From positions 1 through 33,491 of the forward strand of contig CAINLV010000061.1 of assembly GCA_903850565.1 (NCBI GenBank): a DNA stretch of 33,491 nt, in the 5' to 3' direction. The notes beneath the pieces were generated by a model. That model saw nothing but the letters and a program-made list of their open reading frames with translations, was not told where the DNA came from and searched no databases. This document shows positions 1 through 7,436 of this stretch, one piece after another (position 1 is the stretch's first letter; every line of letters begins with the position of its first letter). The position numbers were made by a program, and so were the translations under genes. This stretch comes from an uncultured Actinomycetes bacterium (lineage in GTDB: Bacteria; Actinomycetota; Actinomycetes; Nanopelagicales; Nanopelagicaceae).

Positions 1-528
1 GGCAATAAGCAGTTTGGGAGTACCCAGCAAGGCCATGGCAATCATGCATCTTTGCAACATTCCACCGGAGAGTTGGTGTGGAAATGATTTCAAGACTCGA
101 TCTATGTCATCAAGGCCAACTTCTTGTAAACGATCCCTAATAATTTTTTCACTGTGGTGATTATCCAAACCTTGACGATGGGCCACAATCTTTAACTGCT
201 TTTCGATAGTAAAGACCGGATTAAATGCCGAGTGAGGATTTTGGAAGATAAAGGAAATTTGAACTCCACGAACTTCTGCCATATTTTGCGAATGTAATTC
301 TCCATGTCCATCTAGCCAGATTTCTCCGCGTCGAATCGCATTTGGCGGAAGTAAATTGAGTATGGAAAGACCAGTGAGTGTTTTCCCGCATCCAGTTTCG
401 CCAACAATTCCTAGCGTCTTTCCAGGTGCCACCTCGAAGGAAACTCCACGCAGTGGAGTGTTCACAATGACGCCTTTATTGGCAAAGTCCACTGCCAGAT
501 TTGCAACCTTGATAATTGAAGCGCTCAC
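1..528 (-). CDS. Oligopeptide/dipeptide ABC transporter ATP-binding protein (DppD/OppD-like), partial
   Basis: N-terminal 176 codons of an ABC ATPase that would power peptide-type uptake on the cytoplasmic face; the rest lies beyond the left edge. The start is GTG at 528, overlapping the TGA of the upstream permease gene in a GTGA tetranucleotide, with an AAGGAG-type Shine-Dalgarno just upstream. Visible motifs are Walker A GETGCGKT (residues 43-50), a Q-loop in FQNPHSAFNPVFTI and the ABC signature LSGGMLQR (153-160). The fragment ends at LLIA, where Walker B begins. FQNP with a following LNP-like stretch is typical of the peptide/nickel ATPases. It is the fourth gene of the binding protein-permease-permease-ATPase operon; a second ATPase (DppF-like) may follow outside the window. 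Substrate cannot be read from the sequence. Confidence 0.93.
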   Translation of the reverse strand, partial: MSASIIKVANLAVDFANKGVIVNTPLRGVSFEVAPGKTLGIVGETGCGKTLTGLSILNLLPPNAIRRGEIWLDGHGELHSQNMAEVRGVQISFIFQNPHSAFNPVFTIEKQLKIVAHRQGLDNHHSEKIIRDRLQEVGLDDIDRVLKSFPHQLSGGMLQRCMIAMALLGTPKLLIA

Positions 529-1373
529 TTTTGACTCCTTGGATCTAAGAAGTCCCGCATGCCATCGCCCAATAAATTAAAGCCCAATACCGTGATGAAG
601 ATCGCCAGACCCGGGAAAGTAGCCACCCACCATTGGTCGAAGACCAAACCTCTTCCATCGGCAACCATCAAACCCCAATCCGATTGTGGTGGTTGTGCGC
701 CAAGTCCGATAAAAGCTAAAGAACCGGCAGCAAGGATGACCGTTCCTAAATCTGCCGCGGCTTGGATAATCAGCGGCGTAGTCACGTTACGAAAAATGTG
801 TCGGCGTACGATCGTGAAAGTACTCACCCCCATGGCCGAAGCCACTTCTACAAAGGCCCGACTCTTCAATGATTGTGCCTCTCCGCGAACTAATCGGGCA
901 TACCAAGGCCACCACGAAATTACTAAGGCCAAGGCTGCGTGAGTCAATCCCGGTCCTAGTAATGAAACAGCCACCAGAGCAAGCAGTAGCGGCGGGAATG
1001 ACAAAAAGAGATCGCAGACTCGCATAATTACTTCATCGATCCAGCCGCCCATATATCCGGCGATAAGCCCCAAAATGGTTCCGACTGTGGCCGCCACCAA
1101 CACCACACAAATTGCAATCAAGAGCGCAGGTCTGGCGCCATAGATAACTCGGCTGAGGACATCTCGGCCCAAAATATCGGTGCCCATCCAATGATGCCAA
1201 CCCGGTCCAAAGCCAATGTGGTCGATATTCTCTACGCCCCTACCTTCTTTAGGTGAAGGGGCGATCCAGGGAGCAAAGACGGCAACGAGCAAAATAAAAT
1301 TCACCAAAAGGAATCCGACAAGGGAGAGTTTGTTGCGCAGTAAATAGCGTCTAAATTCCTGAAGAGTTTTCAT
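525..1373 (-). CDS. Oligopeptide/dipeptide ABC transporter permease (DppC-like)
   Basis: Inner-membrane permease of 282 residues, usual size for DppC/OppC. The N-terminus (MKTLQEFRRYLLRNKL) is followed by a membrane segment near residues 18-36, then the characteristic extracytoplasmic stretch HHWMGTDILGRDVLSRVIYGAR shared by this subfamily, then further membrane segments. The EAA-type coupling loop is seen as EVASAMGVSTFTIVRRHIF, which contacts the ATPase. It pairs with the DppB-like permease, whose stop overlaps this ATG in an ATGA, and it overlaps the downstream ATPase by GTGA, so the three are probably translationally coupled. The family assignment is firm; transport of peptides rather than nickel, opines or other small solutes is inference. 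Confidence 0.93.
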   Translation of the reverse strand: MKTLQEFRRYLLRNKLSLVGFLLVNFILLVAVFAPWIAPSPKEGRGVENIDHIGFGPGWHHWMGTDILGRDVLSRVIYGARPALLIAICVVLVAATVGTILGLIAGYMGGWIDEVIMRVCDLFLSFPPLLLALVAVSLLGPGLTHAALALVISWWPWYARLVRGEAQSLKSRAFVEVASAMGVSTFTIVRRHIFRNVTTPLIIQAAADLGTVILAAGSLAFIGLGAQPPQSDWGLMVADGRGLVFDQWWVATFPGLAIFITVLGFNLLGDGMRDFLDPRSQK

Positions 1374-2389
1374 TCGGCACGAACCCGTGGATCTAATTTG
1401 GCTTGGACGATATCGACGATCAAATTGATGGTGAGATACCCCATCGCTCCGAGCAAGGTGATTCCCATAATCGCTGGGTAATCAACATTTAAAAGTGCAG
1501 TAGTTGCGAATTTTCCAATTCCAGGCCAATTGAAGACATCTTCAACAAAGAAAGTTCCAGTGAGCAAATACGCCGCCGACAGACCAACCACCGTGGTCAC
1601 TGGCGGCAAGGCATTTCGCAGTGCCAAGGTAAATAGAACGATGCGCTCTTTAATTCCATAAGCTCTGGCGACTCGGATGTAATCCTGCGAGAGAACTTCT
1701 AAGAGATTGGCTCGGATCATTCTGGAGATGAGACCTAGGCTATAAAGCGAAAGTGTTAACGCGGGCAGGACCATATGCCAGAGTCCATTTTCCACTGCGT
1801 GGAAATTTCCTGTAATCAAGGCATCAAAGATTGGAAATCCCGTGACGTGCTTAATGGGATTGAGGAACTTTAATTCGGTATCAAATTCACCGGTCGCCGG
1901 AAACCAATGGAGCCTTCCGACGAAGAAAAGTTGAAAAAGTAGACCAAGCCAGAAAGTTGGAAGTGAAACTGCAGCAATAGAAAAAACCCGCACACTTCCA
2001 TCGACAAACTTATGAGCGTTCTTCGCCGCCCAAATCCCTAGCAAGATTCCCACCAAGGTTGCGAAAATGATGGAAACAAAGATCATCTCTAAAGTCGATG
2101 GGACTTTGGTCATCAACTCGTGGAGAACTGGCTGTTTAGTGGAGATTGAATATCCCCAATTTCCTGTCAGCATATCCTTGAGATATTTGAAGTATTGAAT
2201 GACAACGGATTGGTCTAGACCCATCTCTTTTCGTAACCGAGCGCTCTGATCCAGAGTTGCCTTCGGACCATAGAAGGCCAAGGCCGGATCGCTGGGAATA
2301 ACTCTGGAAAGAATGAAGGTAATGATGGTTGCGCCAAAGAGGACAAAGAGCGCTGAAACCAGCCGTTTACCTACAAACTTGAGCAACAC
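1370..2389 (-). CDS. Oligopeptide/dipeptide ABC transporter permease (DppB-like)
   Basis: Permease of 339 residues with the DppB/OppB layout: a first membrane helix at residues 8-28, the conserved N-terminal stretch SRVIPSDPALAFYGPKAT, and a C-terminal block of helices with the EAA-type loop YIRVARAYGIKERIVLF. It forms the channel heterodimer with the DppC-like protein. The assigned start is GTG at 2389. The Shine-Dalgarno AAGGAG (2398-2393) lies only about 3 bases before it, so the adjacent TTG at 2386, with a more normal spacing, is an alternative. It sits 65 bases downstream of the binding-protein gene, with an intercistronic stem-loop in the gap. Confidence 0.92.
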   Translation of the reverse strand: MLLKFVGKRLVSALFVLFGATIITFILSRVIPSDPALAFYGPKATLDQSARLRKEMGLDQSVVIQYFKYLKDMLTGNWGYSISTKQPVLHELMTKVPSTLEMIFVSIIFATLVGILLGIWAAKNAHKFVDGSVRVFSIAAVSLPTFWLGLLFQLFFVGRLHWFPATGEFDTELKFLNPIKHVTGFPIFDALITGNFHAVENGLWHMVLPALTLSLYSLGLISRMIRANLLEVLSQDYIRVARAYGIKERIVLFTLALRNALPPVTTVVGLSAAYLLTGTFFVEDVFNWPGIGKFATTALLNVDYPAIMGITLLGAMGYLTINLIVDIVQAKLDPRVRAE

Positions 2390-2410
2390 TTCTCCTTAGA
2401 AATCTCGATA

Positions 2411-2436
2411 AGCAGGCTACCTCGTGGCAGCCTGCT
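2411..2436. other. Intercistronic stem-loop between binding-protein and permease genes
   Basis: AGCAGGCT (2411-2418) and AGCCTGCT (2429-2436) form a perfect 8-bp inverted repeat. After one mismatch, CC and GG add two inner pairs around a TCGT loop. No T-tract follows on the minus strand, so it is probably not an intrinsic terminator. A structure just after a binding-protein gene is often an RNA stabiliser or partial terminator that raises binding protein over permease; that role is inferred here. Confidence 0.6.
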
Positions 2437-2454
2437 TCTCGAGTGCGGACCGAA

Positions 2455-4038
2455 CTACTTAGTTGGTGACCACTTCGCAAAGAATAATGAGAAGGGGTAA
2501 TTGATGTTGTAGGTAAATCCAGTGATCGCCTTTGGAACGACATAAACAGCTTTGGTGTCGTAGAAGGAGATTCCTGGTGCTTGATCGTAAAGAATCTTCA
2601 TTGCTTGGCTATACAAGGCCGCAGATGCCGCACGATCGGTACCAGTCAGTGTTGCTGCCTTATCAATCAAATCGTCGTACTGGGTGTTCTTCCAGTAGCT
2701 CAAATTGAAGAATGGCTTTGCACTGCTATGGAAGAGCGAATACAGGTTGTCCGAACCGGCATCGCTATAGGTTGGCCAGTAGTACACAATGAATAGATCC
2801 TGTGCGTTGGCAGGATCCTTCTTTGCTAATGACCATTGCTGGCTAAATAGCATCGCTTGGATATCGACACTCACGCCGATACTTTCAAACGCTGACTTAA
2901 TCAACGGTGCGAAGCGAGCCTCTGCGCCATTTTCGGAAGCATAAGTAATTTTCAACTTCAGATTCTTTACGCCAGCTTTTGCCAACATTGTCTTTGCTGT
3001 TGCCAAAGCCTTCTTGTACTGAGGTGTCGCTGAATCGTAAGGGAAGATACCAGCAGGAACTGGTCCTCTAGCCTGCGTGGCATAACCTTGTCCGCCAACC
3101 TTCACAATGTCAGAGTAAGGAATTGCCATGGAGAGCGCTTGCCTTACAACTGGATTGTTCAGTGGAGCGCGCAAGGTATTGAAGTAACCAACATAGTTAA
3201 ATGGCGAGCCATAAGCGTTGACCTTGTACTTGTGGTTGGACTTTAACGAAGCCATGCTGGTTAGCGGAATGTTTGATGCAAAATCAACCTGTCCCGAAGT
3301 AAGCATCTGTTGCGCAGTTACACCATCTGAAGTGATCAAGGCATCCACAATGGAATATGCAGGCTTTGGGCCCCAGTATTTTGGATATGCCGACATCACA
3401 ACTTCAGTGCCTGGTGAATAACTAGTTAATGTGTATGGGCCAGATCCAGCATCGATACCTGACTCATAATATTTTGCATCTTTAGCAACTGCATCTAAGG
3501 CCTTTGGATTAACAATCCAGGCGCCATAGCTGGAAGAGACAATGAGATCTAGTGGTGCGGAATAACTTAAATGAAATGCCACGGTATCTGCATCGACAAC
3601 TTCGATGCTTTTAACCGGATCCCAAATAAAGCTTGCGCCACCATCTTTCTTTGCCGAATCCAAGCTCGCTTTTACTGCTGCGGCGTTAACTACAGATCCG
3701 TCGTGGAAAGTCGCCCCCGAGCGAAGATTGAAAGTCCAGGTCAGACCATCTTTTGAGTGCGACCAAGTGGTTGCAAGTGCTGGTGAATAATCAGTTGCTG
3801 CACCTACTTCGTTCTTCCAAATAAGTGGTTCGTACAAACTGGTCATGTAAAAAGCTTCAGTAGAAAAAGATTGAACTGGATCCCAAGTAGTAACTGCAGC
3901 CGATGTGGCCACCTTGAGGATTCCGTTGGCTGCGGCGGCGCCATTTGTGGCAGACGCGCTAGCGGCAATCAGCAAGACTCCAACACCAATGGCAATGCCA
4001 CGAGTGCCAGATGCCCGGCGGCTAAAGAAATGTTTCAT
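2455..4038 (-). CDS. Extracellular solute-binding protein, family 5 (peptide/opine/nickel type)
   Basis: Substrate-binding component of the downstream permease-ATPase operon, 527 residues from ATG 4038. An earlier in-frame ATG at 4050 adds MGDR but has no ribosome site, whereas the start at 4038 is preceded by GGGGGA. The N-terminus has an Arg-rich stretch (SRRASGTRG), a hydrophobic core (IAIGVGVLLIAASASA) and small residues suited to signal peptidase cleavage. The family 5 signature follows: SAAVTTWDPVQ, then TWTFNLRSGATFHDGSV around residues 90-110, and ANPVVRQALSMAIPYSDI-like helix sequence (seen as LNNPVVRQALSMAIPYSDIV). No lipobox cysteine is visible, which is unusual for an actinobacterial binding protein. 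Ligand unknown; the divergent lysR-gabT pair hints at a nitrogen-rich solute, but that is inference. Confidence 0.92.
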   Translation of the reverse strand: MKHFFSRRASGTRGIAIGVGVLLIAASASATNGAAAANGILKVATSAAVTTWDPVQSFSTEAFYMTSLYEPLIWKNEVGAATDYSPALATTWSHSKDGLTWTFNLRSGATFHDGSVVNAAAVKASLDSAKKDGGASFIWDPVKSIEVVDADTVAFHLSYSAPLDLIVSSSYGAWIVNPKALDAVAKDAKYYESGIDAGSGPYTLTSYSPGTEVVMSAYPKYWGPKPAYSIVDALITSDGVTAQQMLTSGQVDFASNIPLTSMASLKSNHKYKVNAYGSPFNYVGYFNTLRAPLNNPVVRQALSMAIPYSDIVKVGGQGYATQARGPVPAGIFPYDSATPQYKKALATAKTMLAKAGVKNLKLKITYASENGAEARFAPLIKSAFESIGVSVDIQAMLFSQQWSLAKKDPANAQDLFIVYYWPTYSDAGSDNLYSLFHSSAKPFFNLSYWKNTQYDDLIDKAATLTGTDRAASAALYSQAMKILYDQAPGISFYDTKAVYVVPKAITGFTYNINYPFSLFFAKWSPTK

Positions 4039-4103
4039 CCGATCCCCCATCTATTTTTATCGGCAAGCACAATCCTCAAGAGCGGACCCTTGAAGTAAGC
4101 GCG

Positions 4104-4132
4104 AGTTTAGATTGGTGGGATATGCCTGTCTA
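4104..4132 (-). promoter_or_regulatory. Candidate promoter of the peptide-type ABC operon
   Basis: On the minus strand TAGACA (4132-4127; five of six matches to TTGACA) is separated by exactly 17 bases from TAAACT (4109-4104; four of six matches to TATAAT). Transcription would start near 4097, about 60 bases before the ATG at 4038. The -35 box overlaps the phased TATGC motifs, so binding there could control initiation. Predicted from sequence only. Confidence 0.5.
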
Positions 4133-4169
4133 TGCAAAACGATACTTTAACCTATGCTTTTCAGGCATA
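4121..4169. promoter_or_regulatory. Candidate LysR operator between divergent genes
   Basis: TATGC occurs at 4121, 4131 and 4153, spaced 10 and 22 bases apart, i.e. one and about two helical turns. An inverted GCATA follows at 4165-4169. TATGCCTG (4121-4128) and CAGGCATA (4162-4169) form a perfect 8-bp inverted repeat 33 bases apart. LysR-family tetramers commonly bind two phased sites next to their own gene and the divergent target; that this array is the site is inference. Confidence 0.5.
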
Positions 4170-4171
4170 AT
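4166..4171 (+). promoter_or_regulatory. Candidate -10 box for lysR, implying a leaderless transcript
   Basis: CATAAT (five of six matches to TATAAT) ends six bases before the ATG at 4178, so transcription would begin at or next to the start codon. No convincing -35 is seen 17 bases upstream (TACTTT). There is also no clear Shine-Dalgarno before 4178, which agrees with leaderless translation, a common mode in Actinobacteria. Confidence 0.4.
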
Positions 4172-4177
4172 AACTAT

Positions 4178-5068
4178 ATGGATCTCCGCATAGTTACCTA
4201 CTTCGTTGCCGTCGTGGAAGCTGGTTCAGTTAATGCCGCTTCCAAAATTCTCCATATTGGCCAGCCCTCGCTCTCGCGCCAAATTCGAAACCTGGAGAGA
4301 TCACTGGGAGTTCAACTCCTCAATCGTGGCGTAAAGGCCGAACCCACAGCTGCTGGCTCGGCTTTCTTGGCAATCGCTCGCGATTTAATCATCCGTTCTG
4401 AACAAGCCGAAGCCGCAGCGCGCGGTCTAAGCCAGAATCAATCGGTTCGACTCACCATTGCCGGTCCCCCAACAACTGTCGCCGATGTGATTGCGCCCTA
4501 CATCGCGATGGCCGGACAGGAATGTCCGCTCACCAATATCCGAGAGCGAACTCCGCGTGAGATTTATCAGGAATTGATCTCAGGTAGAGCCGACCTCGTC
4601 ATAGGAAGCAATCCGCCCCCTTCGCCATTTACTTCTTTCGTAATTGGAAATGCTCCCATCTGGGCTCAAATTCCAGCTGATCATCCTTTGGCTAAAAATG
4701 AAACCATCTCTTTAAAAGAGTTGGCCAATTATCCAATCGCCATTGTCGACGACAATAACTATGTTCGAAGAAATTTTGACAATGCCATGGCGCAAGAGGG
4801 CTTTGGTGGTCGGACCACCTATGAGACACAGTCCTCTCATGCTTCGCAAGCGCTTGCAGCGGCCCACAAAGCGATCTGTATCACCTCAGATGATGCTCGC
4901 TTTGGTTTGATTTCACTCTTCATTCAACCCGCGTTAACGAGTAAGCCACTCTCCATCACGCTCTTCGCTGCTTGGGATCCATTGCACTATGCGGCAACGA
5001 AGATTGCCGAAACAGTGACAAATTTGAAAACGTTCTATTCCAATCGTGCGTTAGAATTATCGATATGA
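4178..5068 (+). CDS. LysR-family transcriptional regulator
   Basis: Transcription factor of 296 residues, standard LysR length. The start at 4178 (MDLRIVTYFVAVVEAGSV) matches the usual LysR N-terminus; the in-frame ATG at 4154 would add eight residues and is less likely. The winged helix-turn-helix covers roughly residues 1-60, with AASKILHIGQPSLSRQIRNL as recognition region. The remainder is the periplasmic-binding-protein-like effector domain (from about residue 90). The gene ends in an ATGA overlap with gabT, so the two are co-transcribed, and it diverges from the peptide-type ABC operon. The likely job is control of gabT and perhaps the divergent transporter in response to a nitrogen compound such as GABA or a relative. 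The effector is not deducible. Confidence 0.93.
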   Translation: MDLRIVTYFVAVVEAGSVNAASKILHIGQPSLSRQIRNLERSLGVQLLNRGVKAEPTAAGSAFLAIARDLIIRSEQAEAAARGLSQNQSVRLTIAGPPTTVADVIAPYIAMAGQECPLTNIRERTPREIYQELISGRADLVIGSNPPPSPFTSFVIGNAPIWAQIPADHPLAKNETISLKELANYPIAIVDDNNYVRRNFDNAMAQEGFGGRTTYETQSSHASQALAAAHKAICITSDDARFGLISLFIQPALTSKPLSITLFAAWDPLHYAATKIAETVTNLKTFYSNRALELSI

Positions 5069-6414
5069 CATCAGGACCGCACATTCCTCAAGAACGACGC
5101 CTTGTTACTGCTATCCCTGGACCAAAATCCCAAGAGATGTTGGTTCGTCGCAGTGAAGCTGCTTCAACTTCGCTCGGCATGGCAATTCCAGTTTTCGTCG
5201 CCAAAGCTGGCGGCGGCGTAATCATCGATATCGATGGAAATTCCATCATCGATATGGCTGCTGGAATCGCAACTGTTAACGTTGGCAACAGCGCAGATCG
5301 CGTCGTGAAAAATGTGATGGAACAAGTTCAAGCATTTACACATACTTGTTTCACCGTTGCTCCATACAGTGGTTACGTCGAAGTTTGCGAAGCCTTGAAT
5401 CGTTTAACGCCGGGTTCTTTCAAGAAGAAGTCGGTACTAGTTAACTCTGGAGCAGAAGCAGTAGAAAATGCAGTCAAGATTGCCCGCGCATTTACCAAAC
5501 GTCCGGCAGTTGTAGTTTTTGAACATGCCTACCACGGACGCACCAACCTCACCATGGCGATGACGGCAAAAAACATCCCTTATAAAGAAGGCTTCGGTCC
5601 ATTCGCGCCAGAGATTTATCGAATGCCGATGGCTTATCCATTTCGATGGGTTGGCGATCAAGAAAATATTGCCCAAGAAGCGCTAGAAATGGTTACCCAT
5701 AAGATTGAAAAGGAAATTGGCGCGCATAATGTGGCGGCAATTGTTATCGAGCCAATTCAAGGTGAAGGTGGTTTTGTTGTTCCACCTATTGGTTTCCTTC
5801 CAGGTCTGGCTGCGTATGCAAAAGCCCATGGAATTCTCTTCTGTGCTGATGAGGTACAAACCGGCTTCGGTCGTACTGGCGATTTCTTCGCAGTGAATCA
5901 AGAAAATGTTGAACCAGACATCATGATTATTGCCAAAGGTATCGCTGGTGGCTTACCGCTGGCTGCAGTTACTGGTCGTGCTGATGTAATGGATAGTGCC
6001 GTTCCTTCCGGAGTCGGTGGAACATTCGGCGGCAATCCCGTCGCTTGTGCTGCGGCTCTTGGAACCATTGCAACCATTGAAGAAGAAGGCTTGGTTGCCA
6101 AAGCTAAGGCAATGGGAGAAATTATTTCTAAGGCTTTGGAATCCATGAAGAGCAAGTACGCCATTGTTGGAGATGTTCGTGGCCGTGGTGCGATGCAAGC
6201 GCTGGAATTTGTAATTCCAGGCACCATGGAACCAAATACCCAAGCAATGGTGGATATCGTCAAATATTGCCAACAAAAAGGTGTCTTACTCTTAACTGCA
6301 GGAACCTATAGCAACGTGATTCGCTTGTTGCCACCTTTGGTTATGCCAGATCACCTTTTGATCGAAGCGTTGGAAATATTAGATGAAGGTATTGCCGCCT
6401 CGAACGCAGGTTAA
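5065..6414 (+). CDS. gabT: 4-aminobutyrate aminotransferase
   Basis: Class III PLP-dependent aminotransferase, 449 residues from ATG 5065, which overlaps the lysR TGA in ATGA. It transfers the amino group of GABA to 2-oxoglutarate, giving succinate semialdehyde and glutamate. Visible features are the PLP phosphate site NSGAEAVENAVKIAR, the aromatic stacking motif EHAYHGRTNLTMA, the EPIQGEGG and DEVQTGFGRTG blocks with the cofactor aspartate, and the Schiff-base lysine at residue 291 in IIAKGIAGGLPLAAVTGR. The IAGGLPLAAVTGRA block is typical of GabT rather than ornithine or acetylornithine enzymes. The nearby polyamine genes suggest it handles the last transamination; because no separate putrescine aminotransferase is visible, it may also accept putrescine, which is speculation. 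An upstream in-frame extension inside lysR was not used. Confidence 0.94.
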   Translation: MTSGPHIPQERRLVTAIPGPKSQEMLVRRSEAASTSLGMAIPVFVAKAGGGVIIDIDGNSIIDMAAGIATVNVGNSADRVVKNVMEQVQAFTHTCFTVAPYSGYVEVCEALNRLTPGSFKKKSVLVNSGAEAVENAVKIARAFTKRPAVVVFEHAYHGRTNLTMAMTAKNIPYKEGFGPFAPEIYRMPMAYPFRWVGDQENIAQEALEMVTHKIEKEIGAHNVAAIVIEPIQGEGGFVVPPIGFLPGLAAYAKAHGILFCADEVQTGFGRTGDFFAVNQENVEPDIMIIAKGIAGGLPLAAVTGRADVMDSAVPSGVGGTFGGNPVACAAALGTIATIEEEGLVAKAKAMGEIISKALESMKSKYAIVGDVRGRGAMQALEFVIPGTMEPNTQAMVDIVKYCQQKGVLLLTAGTYSNVIRLLPPLVMPDHLLIEALEILDEGIAASNAG

Positions 6415-6428
6415 TCACCAAATATTAA

Positions 6429-7427
6429 TTAGCGATCCAGCAAGTTTCGGGTGGGAGCATAGCTCCCACCCTTTTTTCTTAGTGTGATTGCGCTGAGCGC
6501 TTCTAATACAACGCGGTTGGCTAGTATCGCGGTGATATCGGCGCTGTCATATGCCGGTGCCACCTCAACGATATCCATTCCAACTATTGGCAACTCTAAA
6601 CAGATTCTTCGAACCGCTTCCAATAATTCACGGCTGGTCATTCCGCCCGGTTCTGGGGTTCCGGTTCCAGGTGCCATTCCTGGATCTACTACATCAATAT
6701 CCACCGAAAGAAATACCCCGTCACATTCATCCAAAAGAAGTGAAAAGGATTCATTTAGAACTTCTTTCATTCCACGATGATGGATTTCGGTCATTTCATA
6801 GGAGCGCATGCCCTGATCGCGCATCCATTTAAGAACCACGTCATCGGGCCAATATCCACGAAGGCCTAATTGAAGAAACCTATCGCCGCGTACTGCGCCA
6901 GTATCAATCAACCTTCGCATCGGGGTTCCATGGCCAACTAGCGAACCGAATTGCGATTCCCCGGTATCGGCATGGGCATCAAAATGGATCATGGATATTT
7001 TTCCCATGCCGCGATGATGAGCAATTCCGGCGACATCGGCCGAAGCGATGGAATGGTCTCCCCCGAGAACTACCGAGATGGCGCCAGCTCGGGAAATGAG
7101 TTCAGTGGCTTCTTCTAGTACTAACAAAGATGCAGTGAGATCGCCGCCGGGCATCAATAAATCTCCGGCATCAAAGATCTTCAACTCTTTTAGCGCATCT
7201 ACTCGCATCGACAAGTGAGGTCGTTCGCCATCGTGAGGTAGATAATCGCCACCACGAATCGCCTGTGGGCCAAATTTTGCACCGGACCGATGAGATGTGC
7301 CGCTATCAATCGGCGCGCCGACGATGACGACATCGGCACCTTCGTAAGTTTCTGGAAGTGCTAGATCGCAGGCAGGAATCCCCAAAAAGGTGAATTTTGG
7401 TCCGTACATATTTCCAAGATTTGCCAT
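6429..7427 (-). CDS. speB: Agmatinase/guanidino-acid ureohydrolase (arginase superfamily)
   Basis: Binuclear-metal ureohydrolase of 332 residues, somewhat longer than E. coli agmatinase (306). All six metal ligands are visible: His125 in LGGDHS, Asp150, His152 and Asp154 in HFDAHAD, and Asp243 and Asp245 in SVDIDVVDPG. The C-terminal GTGTPEPGG block is also present. Agmatinase makes putrescine and urea from agmatine, which fits the adjoining putrescine-type transporter and aminobutyraldehyde dehydrogenase. The motif HADTG rather than HTDT leaves 4-guanidinobutyrate (giving GABA directly) or another guanidino acid possible. It is the last gene of the cluster, 9 bases after potC, with ATG 7427 and no clear Shine-Dalgarno, suggesting coupled translation. 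The gene symbol is a family-level assignment. Confidence 0.85.
   Translation of the reverse strand: MANLGNMYGPKFTFLGIPACDLALPETYEGADVVIVGAPIDSGTSHRSGAKFGPQAIRGGDYLPHDGERPHLSMRVDALKELKIFDAGDLLMPGGDLTASLLVLEEATELISRAGAISVVLGGDHSIASADVAGIAHHRGMGKISMIHFDAHADTGESQFGSLVGHGTPMRRLIDTGAVRGDRFLQLGLRGYWPDDVVLKWMRDQGMRSYEMTEIHHRGMKEVLNESFSLLLDECDGVFLSVDIDVVDPGMAPGTGTPEPGGMTSRELLEAVRRICLELPIVGMDIVEVAPAYDSADITAILANRVVLEALSAITLRKKGGSYAPTRNLLDR
6449..6480 (+). terminator. Intrinsic terminator of lysR-gabT, lying inside the convergent ureohydrolase gene
   Basis: GGGTGGGAGC (6449-6458) and GCTCCCACCC (6462-6471) form a perfect 10-bp stem with a three-base ATA loop, followed on the plus strand by TTTTTTCTT. 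It sits 35 bases after the gabT stop. The whole hairpin falls within the last codons of the minus-strand speB-like gene, which ends at 6429. The minus strand has no U-tract after the stem, so it should act only on plus-strand transcripts. Confidence 0.9.
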
Positions 7428-7436
7428 AAGGCTAAC

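Noticed and set aside
559-942. 127-residue plus-strand open frame opposite the DppC-like gene
   Set aside because: It lies fully antisense to a clear permease gene, has no recognisable domain and no ribosome site.
2455-4038. Tat signal on the family 5 binding protein (SRRASG)
   Set aside because: The twin arginine is followed by a charged/polar stretch and the rest of the consensus is poor; a Sec-type signal is equally likely, so no Tat call was made.
4972-5064. N-terminal extension of gabT inside lysR
   Set aside because: It is out of keeping with GabT homologues; ATG 5065 gives the standard ATGA overlap and expected length.
5898-6276. Two minus-strand frames of 121 and 107 residues opposite gabT
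   Set aside because: Low-complexity shadows of the aminotransferase codons with no family features.
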